Positions 5,692 to 12,592 of a stretch of DNA of 12,592 nucleotides are shown here, piece after piece. Origin of the DNA: Paracoccaceae bacterium (lineage in GTDB: Bacteria; Pseudomonadota; Alphaproteobacteria; Rhodobacterales; Rhodobacteraceae); contig SLPP01000144.1 in NCBI GenBank assembly GCA_007131945.1, positions 1 to 12,592 of the forward strand, given 5' to 3'. The number at the start of each line of letters is the position of its first letter. The stretch's first letter is position 1. Under the pieces are notes generated by a model. It made no database searches and had not been told where the DNA came from. It saw only the letters and a program-made list of their open reading frames with translations. The position numbers and the translations under genes were made by a program.

Positions 5692-6165
5692 TTGGCAGAT
5701 TCGGACCAAAGGTCAAACCCTGTGAGGGGCCCGGGCCGGTGGCTGACATGGCGACGGGCGGCCCTGCTGATGGTCGCGATCGTGGCGCTGGCACTGGCGA
5801 TGACCTGGCGCGCGCCGGTCTTCCTGCCGCAACTGACCGGCGCCGCGCCGACCCTGCCCGAGGGCGACCAGCGGGTCTTCGGCTATGCCACGCTTTCAAG
5901 CCCGCTGGTGCGCGGGGTCGTCGCCGGACGCCGGCTGCCGGGCGAGCCGGCGGTGCTGGCCGGATGGGAGCGGGTCGGCCGGCACCTGCGACCCGATCCA
6001 CAGGCCGAGGTCGAGGGCGTCGTCTTCACCGTCACGCCGCGCGCCCTGCATCGGCTCGACCGCTACGAACGCGCCGGCGAACGCTACCTGCGCGAGCGCA
6101 AGGAACTCGCCGACGGCTCCGAGGCCTGGGTCTATCGCCTGATCTACTGGGGCGGCGGGCGCTAG
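5692..6165 (+). CDS. Membrane-anchored gamma-glutamylcyclotransferase-like (AIG2/GGCT) protein
   Basis: 157 residues from a TTG at 5692, with GGAGG only 4 bases upstream. A GTG at 5722, which would give 147 residues, is the main alternative. Residues about 23-39 (AALLMVAIVALALAMTW) are a membrane helix with arginines before it, so the rest should face the periplasm. Residues 62-152 match the GGCT/AIG2 fold: VFGYATL at 62-68 (usually YGTL), the glycine-rich P-V-L-A-G-W stretch, EGVVF at 108-112, and RLDRYERAG at 121-129, where E126 fits the catalytic Glu. GGCT enzymes release 5-oxoproline from gamma-glutamyl amines. A periplasmic anchored form is unusual because the family is mostly cytosolic. 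Its last four bases overlap those of the convergent K+ channel gene. Confidence 0.75.
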   Translation: MADSDQRSNPVRGPGRWLTWRRAALLMVAIVALALAMTWRAPVFLPQLTGAAPTLPEGDQRVFGYATLSSPLVRGVVAGRRLPGEPAVLAGWERVGRHLRPDPQAEVEGVVFTVTPRALHRLDRYERAGERYLRERKELADGSEAWVYRLIYWGGGR

Positions 6166-6932
6166 TCGGCGCCGTGGGTCGCGATCTTGACGGTCTCGCC
6201 GCAATGCTTGCAATGCACGGCGTCGGGGTCGTGCCGGTCCAGCCCGCAATTCCTGCAGCGATGGGCGACCTTCGCCGGCACGAAGATCGCCCGCGCCAGC
6301 CGGAAGAACAGCGCCACCCCCATGACCATCATGAAGACCGCCATCAGCCGCCCCCAGGGCGTGGTCATGGTGATGTCGCCATAGCCGGTCGTGGTGAGCG
6401 TGGTGACGGTGAAATAGACGGCATCGACATAGGCCGCGTAGCTTGGCTCGGCGTCGAGCTGCACGACGAAGACGAACGAGGCCGCGACGAGAATGAAGAC
6501 GAGCAGGTTCACCGCCGCCACGATCGCCGGCTCGTGGTCGCGGAAGAAGGCGACATCGCGGCGCAGGTCGCGCAGCACCTGGTAGGAATGGATCAGCCGG
6601 AGCGAGCGCAGCACCTTCAGGAAGGCGAGGTTGACGCCGAGGAGCGGCTCGGCGATCAGCGACAGCAGCACGACGGTATCGGCCAGCGTGTAGAGCTGGC
6701 GCAGCATCCGCCCGCGATCGCGCGCGATCCAGAACCGCGCGGCGAGATCGGTGAGGATCAGCAGGCCGATCACCGCCTCGACCACGAGGATCGCCGGCGT
6801 CGGCTTCAGCGGCACCGTGGCGATGAAGAAGCCGATCGTGACCAGGTCGAGCGTCATCAGCCCGTAGCGGAACCGCGCCGCGCGCCGGCTGCGTCCGGTA
6901 TAGAGCTGACCCAGCGTTTCCTTCAGCGCCAT
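6162..6932 (-). CDS. Voltage-gated-type potassium channel with C-terminal zinc ribbon
   Basis: 256 residues with six membrane helices. S1 to S4 span about residues 22-120; the S4-like helix carries spaced basic residues (FLKVLRSLRLIHSYQVLRDLR). S5 (about 137-158), a pore loop and S6 (about 196-215) follow. The selectivity filter TTTGYGD (180-186) marks it as K+ selective. After S6 there is no RCK or cyclic-nucleotide domain. Instead a short tail holds CRNC (226-229) and CKHC (241-244), a four-Cys zinc-ribbon. The channel should sit in the inner membrane and move K+ down its gradient. The tail may sense metal or redox state, or help tetramer assembly; this is inference. The stop shares CTAG (6162-6165) with the convergent gene. 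Confidence 0.88.
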   Translation of the reverse strand: MALKETLGQLYTGRSRRAARFRYGLMTLDLVTIGFFIATVPLKPTPAILVVEAVIGLLILTDLAARFWIARDRGRMLRQLYTLADTVVLLSLIAEPLLGVNLAFLKVLRSLRLIHSYQVLRDLRRDVAFFRDHEPAIVAAVNLLVFILVAASFVFVVQLDAEPSYAAYVDAVYFTVTTLTTTGYGDITMTTPWGRLMAVFMMVMGVALFFRLARAIFVPAKVAHRCRNCGLDRHDPDAVHCKHCGETVKIATHGAD

Positions 6933-6990
6933 TGCATCCCCGCCTGCGCGCCGAGGATGCCCGCAACCGCGCGGCTTGTCACGCCCGCAG

Positions 6991-7896
6991 CTACCAGCGG
7001 TCGGGGCCGCGCTCGGCGAATTGTGTCATCAGGAAATCGACGAAGGCGCGCACCTTCGGCTGGGTGAAGCGCCCCGGCGGATGCACGGCGAAGATGCCCA
7101 GCCGGGTCTGCGGCAGGTCGGGGATGACGTCGACGACCTCACCCCGTTCCATCGCCGCGTGGTAGAGGAAGCTCGGCAGATAGGCGATGCCGAGCCCGCG
7201 GATCGCGGCGTTCATCAGCGACTGACCGTCATTGACCGACAGCAGCCCCGAGCCGCGCACCTGCCGCTCCTCGCCCGAGGGGCCGATCAGCCGCCAGAGA
7301 TTGGCGCCGGCGTTGTTGCCGTGATGCAGGAGCCGGTGCTGCGACAGATCCTCGATCCGCTGCGGCCGGCCGTGGTGCTGCAGGTAGCTCGGCGAGGCGA
7401 CGAGCCGCCGCGTCGTTTCGGTGATCTTGTGGCTGCGCAGGCTCGAATCCTCGGCCTCGCCCACCCGCACGGCCATGTCGAACCCTTCCGAGATGAGTTC
7501 CACATAGCGGTTGTTGAGCACCATCTGAACGCTGACATCGGGGCAGTCGGCGAAGAAGGCATCGAGCACCGGCGAGAGCAGCGTGACGCCGAAATCGGTC
7601 GCCACCGACAGCCGCAGGACGCCCGAGGGCGCGGACTGCATCGCGCTCACGATCCGGTCCGCCTCGCCGGCATCGGTTAGCACGCGCCGCGCCCGGTCAT
7701 AATAGACCAGCCCGATCTCGGTCGGGCTGACGCGCCGGGTGGTGCGGTTGAGAAGCCGCGCCCCCAGCCGGGCCTCGAGCGAGGAGACATGCTTGGAGAC
7801 GGCCGATTTCGACATGCCCAGCTTGCGGGCCGCGTCGGTGAAGCCGCCATGGTCCACCACGGCCGCGAAGGCCTCCATCTCGGTCAAACGGTCCAT
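6991..7896 (-). CDS. LysR-family transcriptional regulator
   Basis: 301 residues from the ATG at 7896, the usual LysR length. A longer frame from 7959 would add 21 unlike-family residues and would read through a palindrome, so it was not chosen. The helix-turn-helix domain covers residues 1-60 (MDRLTEMEAFAAVVDHGGFTDAARKLGMSKSAVSKHVSSLE in order, then LLNRTTR). The ligand-binding domain runs from about 90 to 295 (GVLRLSVATDFG, FDMAVRVGE, GLGIAYLPSF). The segment LNRTTRRVSPTE is typical of the CrgA/AaeR-like branch. It lies 204 bases downstream of fadH on the same strand, with its own AT-richer upstream region. The target genes and ligand cannot be read from the sequence; fadH and its own gene are obvious candidates. 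Confidence 0.9.
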   Translation of the reverse strand: MDRLTEMEAFAAVVDHGGFTDAARKLGMSKSAVSKHVSSLEARLGARLLNRTTRRVSPTEIGLVYYDRARRVLTDAGEADRIVSAMQSAPSGVLRLSVATDFGVTLLSPVLDAFFADCPDVSVQMVLNNRYVELISEGFDMAVRVGEAEDSSLRSHKITETTRRLVASPSYLQHHGRPQRIEDLSQHRLLHHGNNAGANLWRLIGPSGEERQVRGSGLLSVNDGQSLMNAAIRGLGIAYLPSFLYHAAMERGEVVDVIPDLPQTRLGIFAVHPPGRFTQPKVRAFVDFLMTQFAERGPDRW

Positions 7897-7915
7897 GAGC
7901 GCTCTGTGCTGATTC

Positions 7916-7934
7916 CGGAAACAACGTGTTTCCG
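7916..7934. promoter_or_regulatory. Perfect palindrome just upstream of the LysR gene (candidate operator)
   Basis: CGGAAACA-ACG-TGTTTCCG is a perfect inverted repeat with 8-base arms and a 3-base centre. It ends 19 bases before the LysR start codon, a good place for autorepression. The central spacing gives A-N11-T rather than the classic LysR T-N11-A, so another regulator could be the binder. Confidence 0.5.
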
Positions 7935-8100
7935 TTAGACCGTTCAATTCGGGCATCATTAAGAGCGGGTCGCGGCATGGTTAAGGCAAGATCAAGACAA
8001 TTTTCGGCCATTTTGCCGTATTTGCCCCAATCTTGCCACAATTCGTCACGCCAGCGACGCGGGCACGCCGCGACCGTGCCGGAATGACACCGCGCCGGGG
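7935..8100. other. AT-richer intergenic region between fadH and the LysR gene
   Basis: This is the least GC-rich stretch in the window and probably carries the LysR promoter. GGCAAGAT (7985-7992) and ATCTTGCC (8030-8037) are perfect inverted arms 37 bases apart. TTGCC recurs at 8013-8017, 8022-8026 and 8033-8037, about one helical turn apart. A weaker stem, GGCACG (8062-8067) with CGTGCC (8075-8080), lies 20 bases past the fadH stop and may mark its transcript end, but without a T-run. No RNA gene or reading frame with family resemblance was seen. Confidence 0.45.
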
Positions 8101-10191
<2,091 letters not shown>

Positions 10192-10830
10192 TCAGCCGGG
10201 ATTGGCGGCGCGCATCCGGGTGGTGAAGTCGCGCAGGATAGAGAGCCCGGCAGCCGGCGCGCCGGCCGCGCCGGATGCGTCGAGCACCGAGAGCGACACG
10301 ACCCGGCCGCCGACCGGCAGGATGGCGCGCCAGTAGTCCGGCGCGAAGGCCTCGGGCGAGCCGGCATCGTGGATCCTGAGCCAGATCGCCCCGTCCTCGA
10401 TCGTTGCCGCGTCGATGCGCACGTCCTCGGCGCGGCCGGCGCGGCTCAAATGCCCGCGCCCGGTCTCGCCGGTGACGGCCTGCATCAGCGCCGCCAGGTT
10501 CTCCGCCCCGGTCGCCGCCTCGGACGGCAGCGCGGTGACGGTCGCGCCGAGGACCGGGCGCCGCCGCTCGGCCGGGCGGCAGCGGACCATAAGCACGAAG
10601 GCCTCCCGCTCGCCCTCGACGGTCGAGGAGGTGTCGACGCAATAGCCCTCGGGCCCGGTCACGGTCAGCGCGCCGCCCAGCACGGTGACCAGCGCCGGCC
10701 CCGGCGTCGCGTCGCGGGCGGAAAAGCGCGACAGCGGCGCCGATTCGAAGCAGCCCGCCAGGAACAGGACCAGCGCGGCCGGAAGCCAGAGCCCCCGCCC
10801 GGCGCGCCCTTCAGATGTCCATGTAGACAT
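10192..10830 (-). CDS. Small lipoprotein of unknown function
   Basis: 212 residues. The N-terminus has positive charges (GRAGRG), a hydrophobic core ([14 protein letters not shown]) and a lipobox LAGC with the acylated Cys at 27, so it should be a lipid-anchored envelope protein. The rest is a small domain with [23 protein letters not shown] (residues 62-84, two cysteines that could pair) and a C-terminal strand-rich part ([22 protein letters not shown]). I recognise the GYCVD...FVL..C pattern from uncharacterised alphaproteobacterial proteins but know no function. The ATG at 10830 lies inside the end of ilvD (20-base overlap), so the two are likely translated from one transcript. Confidence 0.72.
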   Translation of the reverse strand: MSTWTSEGRAGRGLWLPAALVLFLAGCFESAPLSRFSARDATPGPALVTVLGGALTVTGPEGYCVDTSSTVEGEREAFVLMVRCRPAERRRPVLGATVTALPSEAATGAENLAALMQAVTGETGRGHLSRAGRAEDVRIDAATIEDGAIWLRIHDAGSPEAFAPDYWRAILPVGGRVVSLSVLDASGAAGAPAAGLSILRDFTTRMRAANPG

Positions 10831-12544
10831 GCGCCTCGGCGCCCCCGCCGGGATGCGTCACCGCGCCCTGGCGCGCGCCGCCGACGAGCTGCGCGTATTT
10901 CCACAGCGCCCCGGTGGCGTAGATCGTCGGCCGCGGCCCCTTCCACTCGGCCTTGCGCCGGGTAAGCTCCTCGTCCGAAAGGTCGACCGAAAGCTCCCCC
11001 TTGATCGCGTCGATGGTGATCATGTCGCCATCCCGCAGCAGCGCGATCGGCCCGCCATGCGCCGCCTCGGGTCCGACATGGCCGACGCAGAAGCCCCGCG
11101 TCGCGCCGGAAAAGCGCCCGTCGGTGATCAGCGCCACCTTCTTGCCGCGCCCCTGGCCCGAGATCGCCGCCGTGGTGGCCAGCATCTCGCGCATGCCGGG
11201 GCCGCCGGCGGGGCCCTCGTTGCGGATCACGATGACCTCGCCATCGCGGTACTCGCGCGCCTTGACCGCGGCGAAGGCGTCCTCCTCGCTCTCGAAGACG
11301 CGCGCCGGACCGGTGAAGACCTGCTCCTCGGCGGCCATGCCGGCGACCTTCACGATGGCGCCGTCGGGGGCGAGGTTGCCCTTCAGCCCGACCACGCCGC
11401 CGGTCTGGGTGATCGGCGTCGCGGCGGGGTAGATGACGCGCCCGTCGGCATCGTGCTCGATACGGTCCAGTTCCTCGCCCATCGTGCGTCCGGTGGCGGT
11501 GATGCAGTCCTCGTGCATGAGCCCGATCTTGCGCAGCTCCTTCATCACCACGGGCACGCCGCCGACCTCGTAGAGGTCCTTGGCGACGTATTTCCCGCCC
11601 GGCTTCAGGTCGACGAAATAGGGCGTGTCGTGGAAGATGTCGCAGACATCGAAGAGATCGAAGTCGATCCCCGCCTCGTGCGCGATCGCCGGCAGGTGCA
11701 GGCCGGCATTGGTCGAGCCGCCGGTGCAGGCCACGATCCGCGCGGCGTTTTCCAGCGACTTGCGGGTGACGATGTCGCGGGCGCGGATGTTGCGCTCGAT
11801 CAGGTTCATCACCGCCTCGCCCGAGGCCTCGCCGTACTGGTCGCGGCTCTCGTAGGGCGCGGGGGCGCCCGAGGAATTGGGCAGCGCGAGCCCCAGCGCC
11901 TCGGAAACGCAGGCCATCGTGTTCGCCGTGAACTGCCCGCCGCAGGCGCCCGCCGAGGGGCAGGCGACGCGCTCGAGGATCGCGAGTTCGGCGTCCGAGT
12001 AGTTGCCCGCCTGGTGCTTGCCCACCGCCTCGAACACGTCCTGCACGGTCACGTCCTGCCCGTGCAGCCGCCCCGGCAGGATCGAGCCGCCATAGATGAA
12101 AACCGAGGGCACGTTGAGCCGCACCATCGCCATCATCATCCCCGGCAGCGACTTGTCGCAGCCCGCCAGCCCCACGAGCGCATCGTAGCAATGCCCGCGC
12201 ATGGTCAGCTCGACCGTGTCGGCGATCGCGTCGCGCGAGGCGAGCGACGAGCGCATCCCCTCGTGCCCCATCGCGATCCCGTCGGTGACCGTGATCGTGG
12301 TGAACTCGCGCGGCGTGCCGCCCTGCTTCTTCACCCCCATCTTCACCGCCTGCGCCTGGCGGTTGAGCGCGATGTTGCAGGGCGCGGCCTCGTTCCAGCA
12401 GGTGGCGACGCCGACCCAGGGCTGGTGGATCTCCTCCTCGGAAATCCCCATGGCGTAGAAATACGAACGGTGCGGCGCGCGCGCCGGGCCCTCGGTCACA
12501 TGGCGGCTGGGCAGTTTCGACTTGTCGAACCGCTGGCTGGTCAT
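10811..12544 (-). CDS. ilvD: Dihydroxy-acid dehydratase
   Basis: 577 residues, within the usual IlvD range. It dehydrates 2,3-dihydroxy-isovalerate and its methylvalerate homologue to the 2-keto acids, the third shared step of valine and isoleucine synthesis. The ATG at 12544 has a GGGAGGGG Shine-Dalgarno, and an upstream in-frame TTG was not chosen. Conserved parts are NEAAPCN (C56), [15 protein letters not shown] (C129) and [16 protein letters not shown] (C201), which supply the iron-sulphur ligands. Metal-site and C-terminal blocks include [13 protein letters not shown] and [22 protein letters not shown], where the Ser after Phe is the expected catalytic base. No break or missing residue was seen. 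The promoter would lie beyond the window edge or in its last 48 bases. Sugar-acid dehydratases are relatives, but the length and motifs favour IlvD. Confidence 0.95.
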   Translation of the reverse strand: MTSQRFDKSKLPSRHVTEGPARAPHRSYFYAMGISEEEIHQPWVGVATCWNEAAPCNIALNRQAQAVKMGVKKQGGTPREFTTITVTDGIAMGHEGMRSSLASRDAIADTVELTMRGHCYDALVGLAGCDKSLPGMMMAMVRLNVPSVFIYGGSILPGRLHGQDVTVQDVFEAVGKHQAGNYSDAELAILERVACPSAGACGGQFTANTMACVSEALGLALPNSSGAPAPYESRDQYGEASGEAVMNLIERNIRARDIVTRKSLENAARIVACTGGSTNAGLHLPAIAHEAGIDFDLFDVCDIFHDTPYFVDLKPGGKYVAKDLYEVGGVPVVMKELRKIGLMHEDCITATGRTMGEELDRIEHDADGRVIYPAATPITQTGGVVGLKGNLAPDGAIVKVAGMAAEEQVFTGPARVFESEEDAFAAVKAREYRDGEVIVIRNEGPAGGPGMREMLATTAAISGQGRGKKVALITDGRFSGATRGFCVGHVGPEAAHGGPIALLRDGDMITIDAIKGELSVDLSDEELTRRKAEWKGPRPTIYATGALWKYAQLVGGARQGAVTHPGGGAEAHVYMDI

Positions 12545-12592
12545 CGCATCCCCTCCCGGCAATAGGCTGGACGAAGGGATAGCGAAGCGGCC

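Noticed and set aside
5739..7067. 442-residue plus-strand frame spanning the GGCT-like gene and the antisense of the K+ channel
   Set aside because: It is in a different frame from the GGCT-like protein, and its second half is Asp/Glu/Arg/Gln-rich antisense of the channel; no domain fits.
10685..12565. 626-residue plus-strand open frame opposite ilvD
   Set aside because: It is a shadow of a well-conserved dehydratase, with biased composition and no recognisable motif.

Overview
This is a very GC-rich window (by eye around 70%). Its gene content and protein styles fit an alphaproteobacterium, most likely of the Rhodobacterales (Rhodobacteraceae/Paracoccaceae): an ECF sigma factor paired with a DUF1109/NrsF-type anti-sigma factor, a FadH-type dienoyl-CoA reductase, and ilvD followed by a small lipoprotein. 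No RNA genes, insertion sequences, phage genes or CRISPR arrays were seen. Nearly all of the window is coding, and genes are often separated by under 100 bases or overlap.

Layout. 1-1305 (minus) holds the start of a secreted protein (1-107, running off the edge) and, upstream of it, a cytochrome P460-type haem protein whose N-terminal half is a cysteine repeat with 34 Cys in 128 residues. 1306-1571 is a divergent regulatory region. 1572-3585 (plus) is a tightly overlapping three-gene operon: ECF sigma factor, six-helix NrsF-type anti-sigma factor, and a His-rich protein of unknown function. 3596-5295 (minus) is an overlapping pair, a class I glutamine amidotransferase of the gamma-glutamyl-hydrolase type and an amidoligase. 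5376-5660 (minus) is a small all-helical, stress-type protein. 5692-6165 (plus) is a membrane-anchored gamma-glutamylcyclotransferase-like protein. 6162-12544 is a run of five minus-strand genes: a voltage-gated-type K+ channel with a zinc-ribbon tail, a LysR regulator, fadH, a lipoprotein and ilvD.

How the genes work together. The most striking unit is 1-3585. The divergent spacer carries two promoter-like elements of the type known for Caulobacter SigF (TGTAAC, 16-17 bases, then CGAA or CGTATC). One points to the sigma operon and one to the Cys-rich cytochrome P460 gene, with three phased direct repeats between them. I infer an autoregulated stress module in which an envelope-sensing anti-sigma factor releases the sigma factor, which then switches on an exported, Cys-rich haem protein. 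A second possible functional group is gamma-glutamyl chemistry: amidoligase, glutamine amidotransferase hydrolase and gamma-glutamylcyclotransferase-like protein within 2.6 kb. The right-hand third is ordinary metabolism (branched-chain amino acid synthesis and unsaturated fatty acid oxidation) plus a regulator with a good palindrome just upstream of its start.
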